From Brachynemurus nebulosus (Eukaryota; Arthropoda; Insecta; Neuroptera; Myrmeleontidae): a stretch of DNA of 64,000 nucleotides. A model generated the notes under the pieces. That model worked only from the letters and a program-made list of their open reading frames with translations. It did not search any database and had not been told where the DNA came from. Position numbers and translations under genes: made by a program. Location: assembly GCA_035578155.1 (NCBI GenBank), contig JAPWDM010000012.1:14915619-14979618 (forward strand), in the 5' to 3' direction. This document shows positions 44,850 to 57,700 of the stretch, one piece after another; position 1 is the first letter of the stretch; each line of letters begins with the position of its first letter.

Positions 44850-45394
44850 CACATTCACAATTTTATTTATGAACAAGGAAAAATTATAGATAACAAAAAA
44901 AAAGATTGTATCGTAAAAGAAAAACATTCTAGTTGATTCTTAATAATAGTTATCAATTCATGGAAATGTGGAAAATTCAAAGAAATATTTCAAATATAGT
45001 AAATTAACTCATCGAATGATGTTTAAACTGTCGTAAAGAAGAAAATTTATTAAATGTTAAATTATTCACAAATGAAAACATTCGTAGTAAGTATTTATTT
45101 AATAACGTTAGATATTCATACGTAGATACTTTCATATAAATGTAATAAACATTTTAAAAGATAATTTTCATTAAAGGAAAAACGTTAAAGTATGAATTAT
45201 TTATCAAAAATTATACGTACATTTTAAAGATATACATTAACAAAATGTAGGTACATATTTTGAGTAATATCTATAAGATAGATGTATATTATGACGATGT
45301 GACAAAAAGGATAATTGAATTTGAGGAAATGACGTCAGTCCCTGTTTGTCCGAATTAATATTAGGTACATTAAAATAATTCAAATAAGTGTAAT
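44850..45394. other. Non-coding stretch
   Basis: AT-rich, nothing recognised. Confidence 0.5.
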
Positions 45395-45397
45395 AAG

Positions 45398-45492
45398 TGA
45401 AAAATTGTCAAACTGGATTGGCTGGGACTTGAACCCGAATCTCTTGATTGTTAGCCAAGCACGTTACTAATTAGGCTACCGACCGCTTGTTC
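45398..45492 (-). repeat. tRNA-derived SINE head, minus-strand copy
   Basis: The minus strand has an A-box-like TAGCCTAATTAGTAACG, an anticodon-arm-like CTTGG-CTAACAA-TCAAG and a B-box-like GGTTCAAGTCC, followed by 'cagtttgacaattttt'. The acceptor stem does not pair, so this is a SINE head rather than a tRNA gene. Confidence 0.7.
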
Positions 45493-45580
45493 GTCGGGCC
45501 ACTTCAGTCCGATAATCAATCAAACACATCTTTTTAATGCAAGCCGCAGACCCGCGGTTATATTTTTAATTTTAAATGTA

Positions 45581-45925
45581 ATCGAGTATCTGTAAAACAT
45601 TATTAATGTATGGCGAACCTTTCTTCGTATTTACGGTAGCCTATACCTCATTGGTAAGGCGCTTGGCTAGCAACCAAGAGATCCAGATTCGAGTCCCAGC
45701 CGATTCAGTTTGACAATTTTTCAAACACTTATGTGAACTTTAATTAACATAATGAATTGGTCATACATACCGAAGTAAAATCGAGTGTTTCAAGTATCAG
45801 CTAAAGCTGGACATTAAGTGAACATAATATATGAATATTGTGCGTATGTATAAATACGAACAACAGCTCGCCATACATTAATAATGTTTTACAGGCACTC
45901 GATAACATTTGAAGTTAGGTACTTA
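45581..45925. repeat. Inverted repeat flanking the second SINE head
   Basis: 'aaaacattattaatgtatgg' (45595-45614) recurs inverted at 45871-45893 with several more matched bases on each side ('cgagtatctg' / 'caggcactcg'). Confidence 0.7.
45636..45728 (+). repeat. tRNA-derived SINE head, plus-strand copy
   Basis: Plus-strand counterpart: TAGCCTATACCTCATTGGTA, an anticodon-arm-like CTTGG-CTAGCAA-CCAAG (a perfect stem) and a B box GATTCGAGTCC, then 'cagtttgacaatttttcaaa'. It forms a tail-outward inverted pair with 45398-45492. Confidence 0.72.
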
Positions 45926-45929
45926 GTGA

Positions 45930-46320
45930 AACACATTAAAAATCTTCTGCTTCCAATTAGGAAACTGCGCTAGGCAAGTTTATTTCAGATATTAAAACGA
46001 GTAATCACAAAAAACTCTATTTTTTGCTCATTTTTGGAAACCTCATGAATTTTATTTAAAAGTGCTCTAATTGACAGTTTATAGTGATACTTTAAAGTAG
46101 GCGAAATTTCAAGTTAGCTATTGTGCCATGGTGAATCTGACATTCTCAAAATGTAAAAAAAATTTAAAATAAAAATTAAAAAAAACCTGTATCTCTTTCT
46201 AGACTGGTCCTGTGGCGTGATGAAGACTGAAGAGGTTTACATTTTGTACAACATACATTTTACTTTTGAATTCAAAGACCATCGGCTGTAAGGTTTGGAG
46301 TATCTGTCGCTATTTGCTAT
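45930..46320. other. Non-coding stretch
   Basis: Nothing recognised. Confidence 0.5.
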
Positions 46321-46328
46321 GTCTCCAG

Positions 46329-46533
46329 CAGGGCCGGACCTAGTCTAAGTAACGCCGGGAGTAGGGTTAAAAATGGTGCCTCTGTAGAAAAAAAATTTCC
46401 TTTCTCCCTCCCAAAAAATAAGTGATGAGCAAAAAGAAAAAATCATATATCTAATTTTGGCGCCCTCTTAAATCACTTTTCGGCGCCCCCCACGACCATA
46501 CTCCACCTGCCCCCTCCCCTAAAGCCGGCCCTG
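46329..46533. mobile_element. 205-bp hAT-type MITE
   Basis: Starts CAGGGCCGGACCTAG, ends AAAGCCGGCCCTG, with a perfect 8-bp duplication GTCTCCAG at 46321-46328 and 46534-46541. Non-coding. The minus-strand frame crossing it, 46473-46754, is a by-product. Confidence 0.93.
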
Positions 46534-46541
46534 GTCTCCAG

Positions 46542-47359
46542 TGTAAGAATGCCGATTAATCGAAAATTAGTTTCTCCTCTAAAATCGGCTATACCCCACT
46601 TGAACAACATTTTTGATAAAATACTACAATGAGAGAATCCAAAAGAATGGAAGATTTTACACAGAAAATGATACAATTTGGATATTTGAAAATCTAGAAC
46701 ATAGTGTACGCGATTGCCAAGAATGTTGGATTTATTTTGCCGTGAACAGGTCAACTAACTTTTTTACCTGCCATATCTCCAAAGTAAAAACTATGCCAAA
46801 CTTCAAATCTTGCCTATACTTTAAAGTATCAGCATAAGCTATTAGTCCGCAAAAGGGGTGAAATTTTAGGTCACTCTTTCTTTGATTTTTTTTTTCTTTA
46901 AACCAAAAGATTGTTTTTTGGACTACTAAAAACAGATCAAGAAAAATTTTAGTCTAGCAATTGCTTGTTTATTATACAAAATACTATCTAGGTAAGCTCT
47001 GTTTTACACACAACTGTACAAAAAGTAGCTCTTTACACGCATGTATGCGTAAAGAGAAAGAGCCTACTACACTTTTAAATTTCTATATTGTATATAATAT
47101 TAAAATCTGTACAAAAATTTTACCTAGCAACTGTTTTGAATAAATTTTAAATTCTATATAATTTTAATATTTTCTATTTGTACCAAATTTTTATCGTTTA
47201 TTGTGAATTTCATGTTAGTCGTAGATAAAGTATAGTACGTAACTCGGTTGTAAGGTATATTACACACCCGCGCAATTACGCTCTCGTCGCTGCGCGGCTC
47301 TTTCGTAACATTTTCGCTCGTGTGTAATATGCAACTTACAACTTCAATTACGTAATATT
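46542..47359. other. Non-coding stretch
   Basis: No recognised gene. Small frames on both strands (46613-47375) lack family features. Confidence 0.5.
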
Positions 47360-48300
47360 GGGTAAGGGCGTCCAAAGCGGGTACCCCTCTTAAAGTGGGT
47401 AAGCACTTGTATATCGTTGTATCGAATGTTTTTGTCAGGTCGTGTGTATACCGAGATTAACCGAATATCAACCAATGACAATCAGTTGTACTTGAACGCT
47501 TGTGTCATTTAATATCCTAGTTAAGCTTCATCAAATTTTTTTGTTGGTTTTGTTAAAAATTTTGACAATAAATATTCTGTGACTAGTCACAAACCTTTTT
47601 ATTTGTAATCTTTTTGGTATTACCATATTATGTTATCATCATTTGACTTTTAATGTAGAAAGAGGTAGACATGTATCGGCTTTCATTTTGAAATTATTCT
47701 AAGTTAACAAAATTAAGTCTTTTTGGGCAAAGCGGGTAGACAAAATAGAAGCATCTTAATAGAAAAAACTGTTGGAAGGGGGAAAAAAATAAATAATCTT
47801 CTTTTTACGACGGAATGAGGGAAAAAGCTTAAAAAAATATTTTTGGCTTGTTTGTGGTGATTTTGATGTGGAATCACCTGAAGTAATAGGTATATTCCAA
47901 TATGGAGGTTGTAAATAGTTACAGTTAATTGTTTAAATTTATTATTTTTGTCTTTTTTCAATTTTTTTTACTTAATTATTATTATTGTTAAGTTCTATAT
48001 GATTAAGAAAGCTTATATTAAAAAATAATAATAGTATTTAAATACAAAATGTACTTACCCGCTTTGCCCAAAGGGGGTTACCCGCTTTAGGATACCTATA
48101 CGGGCAAAGCGGGTTTTTGCAGAGGTTTTGTATTTTCTTTATTAAAAATAAATATCGTATAAACATCTCTTTAGCAAAGTTTCATTTTAAAGTTCGATAA
48201 CTATTCTATCTGATAATATAAAAAAGATCCGCTTATCGAGGTCAAAAGTCACTTTTTTAGGCATTTAATCATAGCTTACCCGCTTTGGGCGACCTTCCCC
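47360..48300. mobile_element. 0.94-kb element with 'AAAGCGGGTA' inverted repeats
   Basis: The left end reads GGGTAAGGGCGTCCAAAGCG and the right, reversed, GGGGAAGGTCGCCCAAAGCG, both followed by GGTA. The motif 'gggcaaagcgggt' also occurs at 47726 and 48102, and inverted at 48058, giving a multi-site subterminal pattern. No target duplication could be fixed and no transposase is seen. Confidence 0.65.
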
Positions 48301-49552
48301 TAGTATTTTTATTACAAGAAAAAAATGCTAGTGTTATTTTTTGATTCAGAAAAAGAAAGAAATACAATGTTTAAAAGAATTATCGAATTATCAAGTCTAA
48401 GAAGGAATTTTCCCTTCATCTGCTAGTTTCACAAATATGTCTGGCATGAAATTTAGAGACACCCTTAGAAATATTCCAATCCTGTGGAGGAATTTTCAAC
48501 CACTTAATCTACCCACCCAACATTTCAATTAACCAAAACTTCACCCATCCAAAATATCTCAATTTATATACCTACGCTCAAATACACAGCAAAGCAACAA
48601 TTACGTAGGCATTAAATATAATCTAAGAGAGAATTTATGATTTATTACTTATTTTCGCGGAATTATTAATGTGAATGTCAAGGTAGAAAGAAAATAACAA
48701 TTGTAAATATTAATAAACACGAAACAATGATAATTTTCACGGAAGAACAAAATGAAAGTGACAAATAAGTGTACACGGTGATGCGGCGACGATGAAGAGA
48801 GGTGAAGAGGGGACGATAATTTCAACGTAATGGGATGAACAGGGGTGAAGGGAAGACGGTAATTTCAAAAATCCATTGTGATAAAGTATAATAATAAAAA
48901 ATATTAAATCATTTGTGCATTAGAGGACTTCCCTGTTTTATTTCTTTGAATATATTATTAGTGTTATATTATGTTTTTTTTTGTTAAAAAGCAGCCAGTG
49001 ACTTTTTAACCTATCTACATATTTCATTTCTTACCGTAAAATTTTATTTTATTTTTATCTATTATTGCACGAATATATTTACGTTTGTCTAAAGAGAATT
49101 TGTTGATTAGTAATTTAACAAAAACTGGGAAAATTATAGTCAAGATTCGACCGTCAAACAGGAGTGGTTTGGGTTGACAGTTCTTTGAGTTAAATTACTT
49201 TTAGGTAACAAGTCTGTTTTATAGATAACCTAAATTTATTCAAAATAGACCCGAAATCTCGGGCCCTCTTCCGCTCCCACAAGATATAAAGCACACAAAA
49301 AATATAAAACAGTAATTAAAACAAAAAAAACAAATAATACGAAAAACTAAAACAAATCTGAAATATTGATTCAAATATTCAAAGTAGACAGTTTGATCGG
49401 AGCCTTCAAAACACCGAGCCGTAGCTATTAGTCGAATTTTTCAACTGAAAAAATTAGACTTATACAGCCTATACGATAAGAACGGCTAGAGGCGAGAGTA
49501 GGGGCCCTATACGTTTTCGGACCTGTAGAACACGATTATGTAGAAAAAAATT
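48301..49552. other. Non-coding stretch
   Basis: Purine-rich segment at 48770-48870 ('gatgaagagaggtgaagagg'). No gene or element termini recognised. Confidence 0.5.
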
Positions 49553-49692
49553 TACTACTCTACTCCTGCTATTAAAAGTAACAGTTTGTGCACGGTTAAC
49601 TATATGTAAATATTAACAATTGCCCACACTGTGCAAAAGTACAGTGGAAAATTATTTCCCACGCCTTAATATAATAAAAAAGTAGGCTGTTC
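49553..49692 (+). repeat. Dispersed ~135-bp repeat, copy 2
   Basis: Second copy of the segment at 14078-14210, sharing 'tgcccac.ctgt' and 'acgccttaatataataaaaa'. Diverged at both ends. Confidence 0.75.
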
Positions 49693-49699
49693 GAACGTC

Positions 49700-51492
49700 T
49701 ATTTTCTGCTGGCATGGCATGTTCTAGCTTAATATATTAGCAGTAACCACCCAAAGTTTGAACCAGATCCTATGCGTGGTTTTCAGGCAAAAAATTTTTA
49801 TGTTAAAAAATGGGCCTATAATACATAATTCACACTTTAAAGTTTAAAAACGCTCCTCTGAAAAATTTACTTTTTGTGACTCTGATCGTTTTTTACCTGT
49901 ACCCTTCATTTGTCTAATGTTTGAAAAAAAGTGGTGACAGATCGGATTAACCAACTTTTTGCGCCCTAGATGTTTTTTCCTTACCAGGCCCCTTAATTTC
50001 AATATTGTCGATGTGGTTGTGAATATTATTAATGGATGGAAAACGTTTGCTCACTAACTCAGTCACTTGTGAGCTAAACTCACTTTGATATATACCTAGA
50101 TGATTTGGTATTGTTTTGAGCGATCTTTTCGGTGATAAATTTGGCGGATATAGTTGAATTTTTTACCGGAAATTCTTTTCATTTCTAAATTTGCCCCCTG
50201 AAATTAAATTTCCGAAATTCTGTTCTTGAATTAGAAAGTTTAACCTTTTATATGTCATGTCTATAACTGAGCCACACCACAACATTCTGTTCTTGCCCGC
50301 AAATTTTTCATCAAATAATTTCAGAGTAAATCATCTGTAACAAAAGACGGACGAACGGACGGATATCATTTCGTTTTACCAATTTTGATACGGTACACTA
50401 GTAAGAGTTTTGATTAAAATTCTGTTTCGATTGAAAGCCACTGTATAAAATGATATTTCTTAAATTCTTGTACTCTATCAAATTTTTATGTTATATAGGT
50501 TTGGGCAAAGTAATAGTTTCGTGGTGGTGTAAAGTAATAAAATTTGGAGTCATAAACTCCAATTATCGTTCATTTTGAATAAAATTTATGGCAAAATAAT
50601 AATGTGTTAATATTATCAACGGATTTTATGGGGTATATAATTCTCAACATAAAATTTTCATTATTTGTTTGACCTTCCATCCACATTTTCATCAAAATTT
50701 CTTATTAATCTTGCTTGCTTGTACGTACACAGAGGAGCTTTGATAAAACTGATTTGTAATATTAAAATAGTAATGTCTTAATAATGGTTCTGCGGCTCAA
50801 CTTCTTCATTTTTGTTAATAACTACTAAAATTAAAAAAAAATTGCTGTTACTAGGAGACCCCAGAGGCTCGGTAACCAGATATACATTTGTATTATGGGC
50901 GCAAGCTTAAAAGACCCTCAGAAACTGAGGTGAGGGGTACACAAATTCTATTATTTCCATAGTTACCAACCAAACCAAGTAATTATGTTTTTATATGAGT
51001 GAGTGAGTAAACTTCTATTTATTAATATGATAGGCAAAGATAAATGCTGATGTTGATAAAAAAGGTCTTTTTAGCTTGCGCCCATAATATCTTCTTTGCA
51101 TACATTTAAGGTTAATTCGATTTTGACAGGTTGATATTGTTATAAATAAACAAAATATTATAATTATAGTTTTAGTTTTTAAATTAAATAGAGAAATTTG
51201 GGAGCAATTTATTGACATAAAGAAATTGTATAAAAAAGCATTATTTTGCGAGATTTTGATGACTTAAATACCGGGAAAAGTATTTGTTTCCTCATAACTA
51301 ATTAAATTTGTTTTTCTGGTAGAGCAGTTACTGATCTCAAAGGAACAATATGCGAACAATTTAGCCTTATAAGTTCCGGCACCAACTTCTTTCCGACTGT
51401 AAAATTATAAATAAACATAGTTCGACATAGTGCTGACTTCGCACGTTCATCTTTAACTCCGATTGGTTCAATCAAATCGTAGTTATAGAATA
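49700..51492. other. Non-coding stretch
   Basis: No gene recognised. 'acttgcgcccataatatc' at about 51073 and its near inverse 'tattatgggcgcaagcttaa' at 50893 form an inverted pair that may delimit a small element. Confidence 0.45.
50893..51091. mobile_element. Possible ~200-bp inverted-repeat element
   Basis: 'TATTATGGGCGCAAGCTTAA' (left) and 'TAGCTTGCGCCCATAATA' (right, complementary) are inverted repeats. No duplication was confirmed, and the interior is unremarkable. Confidence 0.5.
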
Positions 51493-51500
51493 TATTTATG

Positions 51501-51683
51501 CAGGTCCGACGGGAGAGCAGGGTAGCTAAGGCTGTAATCCCGGGGCCCGGGTTCGAAGAGGGGGCCTGGAATGAAAAGGACAGACATTTCTGGTTTTCTT
51601 CTCGTCGACTATATATTTTAAGAGATAATTTTCTCGTTTTTGGCACTTTGCCCTGGGACTCAAGATTTCTCTCCACGGCCCTG
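51501..51683. mobile_element. 183-bp hAT-type MITE
   Basis: Starts CAGGTCCGACGGGAGAG, ends CTCTCCACGGCCCTG. A perfect 8-bp duplication TATTTATG is at 51493-51500 and 51684-51691. The overlapping frames on both strands (51302-51722) arise from it and are not genes. Confidence 0.92.
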
Positions 51684-51830
51684 TATTTATGTTATTACGA
51701 ATCGGTTACGAAATCGCTATAGAAGTTTTTACTTGGGTCGTGTGGCCTTAAGCACACTCGCAAATTCTCTCTTTTGTTTCTTTCCCGTTTAGCTACAAAT
51801 AGATTTCTAACGAAGCATTAAAAAAGAAAG
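51684..51830 (+). repeat. Repeat holding the empty TTAA site
   Basis: Matches 43908-43977 and 44849 onward: 'aatcggttacga' ... 'tatagaa' ... 'gtgtggccttaagcacac'. It has a single TTAA at 51748-51751, where the other copy carries the 867-bp element. Confidence 0.75.
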
Positions 51831-53498
51831 AAAAATTAAATTTTGCCTGTGCAACTGCGTATAGTAATAGAAATTCGTTCTATAATAATTTACAACCAAC
51901 GTTTTTAAAAAGAATGTTTTATTTCACACAAAGATTATTTTATGTATGTGTATGGTCGGTTACCAGGCGTTGTTACTGTTAGTGTTACATTTATTGACAG
52001 TAATTTATATTTGTTACACAACTGCAAATTGGTGGAAATATATGTTTGTGATGTTGAATTATGTTACATTAAGTCAATTTTAGTCTTCAACAAATTATAT
52101 TATAACAGAACTACACATTCACAATACCATTTTTTCCTAGAAATATTTAGAGGGCAGTGGCAGAGTTTATGTTATGAATATGATAAGAAAATGTTTGGTG
52201 AATCGTCTTGAAATAAATTAATGATATAAATACTATTATTGCGGCTAGCAAATGAGGAATCAAGATCCGAGTTATCTTGGTCTTAATTAACAATATTGCA
52301 AGATTGATTTCAGGCAAGACCCAAGTCAGTTTCCGTATTTCTAAATAGTATGGCGATGAAGATTTAAAAAAAAAATTCTAGTAAATCTTAGTTAATAAAC
52401 CTCACCGGTTTATCAAAGATTTGGAATCACAATATTTGGTAAAATTGCTTTGGAAGTTTCTTACATTTCAGCAAGAGTCTTGCTGTTTTCTTGAACTATT
52501 TTACCTGAGTCTGGTTTTTTGAAATATATAAGATCGAGACAAAAAAACTATAAAATTGAAACTAGGTTAAGTGTGTTCCGGAACACGGTGTTTGGTTTGA
52601 ATTGCGCAACGGATATTGGTTAATTTCTTAAATTAATAAATAAAAGTCGAATTGTTCTTGATTTCAATTAATTTTATTTAAATATTTTTTTTTAAATTAC
52701 ATATAATTGTTTATTAACCGCGAAACACAACACAAAAATGAGAGATGCTTATTGAAATTGCATTGTTTAAAAATATCAAATTAGTTCTTCAAAAATACGT
52801 CTGATCTGTTTAGTGGTCAAAACATCTCTCCCTCTTTGGTGCGGCGGCTCATCGCACCCGCACCTCCTATCTCCATAGTCATCAACTTAACTCGGGTATT
52901 CCCCTTTTACACATGTACGTTTTATTTAAAATCTTTTACATATAATGACAACAAGTTTAATACATCAATTGTTTATAACATTCGAGTTATGTCGTTTGCA
53001 TAATATTTTACTTTATGTCGTGTTTATTGAATTTCCACGACAAGTGGAAAAAACCAAAAAAATCATGACAACAATTATTTTCTCTCGAAAACCTGCTTAC
53101 AAAATGATAAAAATTCAAAACGTATCTTATTTTATTTTTTTTTCCTTCTTTGCCATGGCGCAAAAAAAATGGTTGAAGAATTAATCCAAAATTTTTGAAT
53201 TTCCAACGATTTAGAGTAATCGCGCCGGCACAGAATAAATAATTCTAGATAATTCCAAATAGTTTCATAATGGATCATTTTAAAAATTTTGGCATAAATA
53301 TGTTTTTGGACTGTGGTACAAAAGTAAAAATTTGTGCCACTTAAAATGCGAGATGAGGAAAGCTTAACTCGCGATATGCTCTCGGTTCGATAAAATATTC
53401 TACTATTGTGTGGTAACAAAGTTTAGTGGGATCAAAAATGTGCAAATCTATCTTGCTTCGATAAAATATTCTTGAAGATATTTTGGTACTAAGCCGTA
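51831..53498. other. Non-coding stretch
   Basis: No gene recognised. Frames at 51942-52211 and 52945-53532 show no domain. Confidence 0.5.
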
Positions 53499-53506
53499 GT
53501 TGGAAC

Positions 53507-53709
53507 CAGGGCCAGCTTAGCCAATAGGCCACCCTAGGCCATGGCCTAGGGGCGGGAGATTTTTAGGGGTGGTAAATTTTTAAAATAGGGCGGAAAAATT
53601 TGTGATTGACGTCTTTCTTATTTTTCAAGATTTCATTTTTTTTCAAACAAAGGTAAGGGCGGCATTTTTCGATGTGCCTAGGGGCGGACTCAGGGTTAAT
53701 CCGGCCGTG
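53507..53709. mobile_element. 203-bp hAT-type MITE
   Basis: Starts CAGGGCCAGCTTA, ends TTAATCCGGCCGTG, with a perfect 8-bp duplication GTTGGAAC at 53499-53506 and 53710-53717. The interior 'ggggcgg'/'agggcgg' blocks relate it to the 25272 and 54586 elements. Confidence 0.9.
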
Positions 53710-53719
53710 GTTGGAACCA

Positions 53720-54070
53720 TACTTTGATCATAACGATAATACATATTAACACACTCATTGTTTCATTTTTAAGAATATTTTTATATTTAAGAGAAAATTT
53801 ACTTATTTTTAATATTTTCTTCTTAGGAAATTTTTCACATTCTTCTGACTCGTTGGAAATGTGTCAGGACGGGACACAATACGATTTATTTACATTTATC
53901 TGTAAAATTAAACAGAAATACCAACCCACAAAAAAACACGAAAAAAAAACAAAGTTAAATTTATTGTAAAATTTTCTAACAATTGATAACGTAAATAAAA
54001 TAAATATGTTGTATTTCGCCACTGGGTATATATTTTAAATATAAAGGTTAAAGATAAAAATATGTTTGTG

Positions 54071-54071
<1 letters not shown>
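53720..54071. other. Non-coding stretch
   Basis: Nothing recognised; the frame 53724-53969 has no family features. Confidence 0.5.

Positions 54072-54143
<72 letters not shown>
54072..54143. repeat. (TA)n microsatellite
   Basis: About 70 bp of uninterrupted TA. Confidence 0.97.
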
Positions 54144-54146
<3 letters not shown>

Positions 54147-54577
54147 TCGTAAGAAAAACGATGTTAAAAGTGATGAGTAGCTACACGAAGTTGGACATTT
54201 TTGACAGTAATAAATTTGATCTAATGCTCTGAATCATTAACGTGGTACGACGTTCCGATGTACGTTTTTTTTTTAAGCACACAATGTTGGGTAAAGCAGT
54301 AAGTGGGAGCCGGAACGTACGTAGGGCCTTCACTCGCTCATTCAGTGCCCATGACTTTTGCTAGAGCAAGCACGAATGACACGCTAAATAAGGCGGCCAA
54401 CATTACCCACGACGGATTGACGTATATATTATGAAGGGGAAAAAAAAAACAGCTTACTAATCTGATCATTTTATATACATATGGACAGGGTGCTAAGGAC
54501 AAATTTGTGTGGTCAGCTCGTCAAATTGTATTTATTGGTAAGTATTTCGGTAATTTTTCTTAACAAAACTGGTTTAC
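54144..54577. other. Non-coding stretch
   Basis: Slightly more GC than its surroundings (54290-54420). No gene or tRNA recognised. Confidence 0.5.
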
Positions 54578-54796
54578 CGGTAATCCAGTGACGGATTTAC
54601 CAGCAGGCTGAGTACGCTGTAGCCTAGGGCGAGGCAAATTTGGGCCAAAACGGGTGAGAAAATGTAGAATTTTTTTTTTTGGCTCGTCACTTACGTTTTT
54701 TTAAGAAGGGCGGTCGATTTTGGGGGCGGCAAATTTGGCAAAAAGGACGGAAAATTTTTTTTAGCTATTCAGGGGCGGCATTTTTCATTGAGCCTA

Positions 54797-57700
54797 CACG
54801 GTAAAAAGTTCCAGTGTAAAATTACAGCAAATATCATTGGTTACTTTAGTACATAAAAAGTACTGTAAATTCACAGACGACTGTAATTTTACATAACTCA
54901 TGTAATATTTATCTGTAATTTTACACAATTTTTTACATAAAAATGCATGTAATTTTACACTAATATTTAGGTAATTTAAGGGGGAGTATGTAAATAAAAA
55001 ATTGCAATTTTACAGTAAAGTTTATGTATATTTACACAGTAAATTTTAAAATTACATTGTATTTATACAAAATTACACTGTGTTTTTACAAAATTACATG
55101 GTGTTTTTACAAATTTACTTTGTATGTTTACAAAAGTACATATGAAATCTGTAAGTTTACATAGTATTATTACACTAATATATTGTAATATTACAGTATT
55201 TTTTGTAATATTACAATGTATTATCTATAGATGTACCAGTAACAATTAGATACTTATTTCCAGTATTATATTACTTTTACAATTAACAATTGTTAATTAT
55301 AAATAGAAGTGTAATAACTTTTGTATATGTAATATTTTTTGTAAAATAATACAAAAGTATAAACAATTAACAATAATAAATTATTTACGTGTTTAAAAAC
55401 ATAGAAATTTATCACCTTAATATTTTAAGGTCACATTACATTTTCCCGCGTCAGGAAAATCGACTTTCTAGAAAGTGATTTACTGGAAAGTATCAGGTAT
55501 ATTTAAATAATATTATCTAAAAGTTTCAGAAAAATATTTTCTCAAATATTTTCGAAATGATTATAACGCCAGATACTCTAGTGGGTATTATACACTTTGT
55601 CAAAAATGAATTTGAATTTCTGGAAACAAGATTTTTGTGCGGCGTGCACAATAACATAAAACTATTTTACCGATCAATTCAAAATTTTAATATTTTCTTC
55701 TAAACAACAGTACCCATAAAATGGACTAGAATAAAAGGAATTGGACAATCTTTTGTTCAGTTTTTTACGGTTTTTTTTTACGGAAAAAGATGCTGCTTCT
55801 GAAATCATAATCTGTTCTGTGATTGTTGTTATGCAGAAAAAAAATTAAAATTTTCAGACTGATCAGTTAAATGTTTTTCAAGCTATAATATATTTTGATT
55901 AAAAAAAATTACAAGCGTAATTTTGAAAATCCTTGCAATTTTTCTCTGAAACTTTCAAAAAATATTATTAAAGTATAATTCCAAGAGTATACTTTATATG
56001 TATAAAATGTCCGACTTTTCCGACCCGAAAAAATGTAATGTCGCCATAAATGTCTCATGATTTTGATAAATAATATTTGAAACATGTGATTTTAAAATAC
56101 ATAACTTAAAAGATTCTATAGTTTCTGTATATACAGATTTATAATTATTATTTATTTTATTTTATTTTTATTAAATTCTTATACATAAACACCGATTTGG
56201 TTCCAGATGTAATTATTTTGGTCTAGAATTAATTTTGAAATGGATTTTTGTACATATTTTCGCAGACCAATTTTTCGTAATTTAAAAGTGTTTTATAACA
56301 TTTTTGCTTGCATAAATCTGAACATAATTTTCCACTGATCTCATTACGAGGTAGAGAAAAATCAGCCCATTATTTTCTAAAATACTTTTACCTATAAATA
56401 TATATGCAATTTTTTGAAAATTTATTAAATTGAATTCCGTGTATGTACCTACTTAAATTATTTATAGCTGTTAAAATATTTACTTTTAAAAATTGTTTCG
56501 ATTTTATGTCTGTAACGTACAAAGACGATAACCATTTTAAGCTCAGTTTCTCATCTCATCAACTCCTTTACTTTTGTAGATATCCTCAATTATCTCGAAC
56601 TTCTTTAAGGGGGTATTTTAGTCTAGAGATTCAAAAAAATCGATTTTCTCTTTTTAATATTTTCAAAGCTCAGACCTTTAAGAATAAGCCTCTAAAAGGG
56701 TTTACGGAAATTCGAATTATTTTCGGAGTTATGGTTATTTTTTCCCTGTGTATCTTTCCAGTGTTAAATTCAAATTTTTATATAAATTACTCGAAACTAC
56801 TAATAATACTCGAAACTACGATACAGTTGACATGATATTTCAAATTTTAATGCACCAATTTACTTGAAATTTGGTACAGACCTTCTTAATACTATCCAAA
56901 TTAATCCGATGTAGGGGTTTTTGGGATTATTTTTTACTATTTTTAAAAAATTTTCAAATTTGAAAAAAGGCGACGAAAAAATAATTTTATTTTCAATAGA
57001 CTCCATCTTGTGAAAAAATTTATTTCTCCAAATCGGTTACGTCCAACTAACTATACATCCTTGTTTATTAAGAATTAACTAAAATTTTATGTTTTAGATC
57101 ACCAGGGGAGTTGGAATTACGTCAACCAGGAGACCCCTTTTTTTTCATTCCCTACTTTGCCGGCATGTACCGATTTCAATTTTGAATTTTTTAAAAATTT
57201 TTATACATTTTTATACTTTTTAAATATCAATAAAAAACTGGTAAAAAAATGAGTCCTAAAAATGTTTACTGTTTTTTTTTTTTTTTTTTTTTTTTTGATT
57301 ACGCCCGTAAAATCACCTTAAAATCGAACCTCTAGAGTAGAATACCCCCTTAATATACATACAGTTTGTGAATTTTCTTTATGTATATCATGAAAACAAT
57401 TTATTGTTAACATTGCAGTAACTGTATCATAATTTTAACACATAATTAAGTTATAATTTTTACACCAGCTAATAAGGTTAGGTATATACTTTTAAGGAGA
57501 AAATTTAAATTTAGAAATTAAGCAAGGAAATTCCTTAAAAATAATAACAATAATAACCAATAATACACATATTTAAAATAACAAAAGTCACTTTTATATT
57601 ATTTTATTTTACACATAAACACAAAACATCACTAATTTTTTACGACAGATTCATACCATATTTCAACAAAGAAAAATGCACATTCACGGACACACAACCT

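Noticed and set aside
45398..45728. Possible tRNA genes (Val-like and Ala-like anticodon loops)
   Set aside because: Acceptor stems do not pair and both share a non-tRNA tail, so they are SINE heads.
51302..51722. Overlapping 124- and 74-codon frames
   Set aside because: They span a 183-bp hAT MITE and its flanks; the apparent coding quality reflects the GC-richer MITE.
56443..56835. 130-codon plus-strand frame
   Set aside because: It crosses the left TTAA boundary of the nested element at 56605, so it is a chance fusion of two unrelated sequences.
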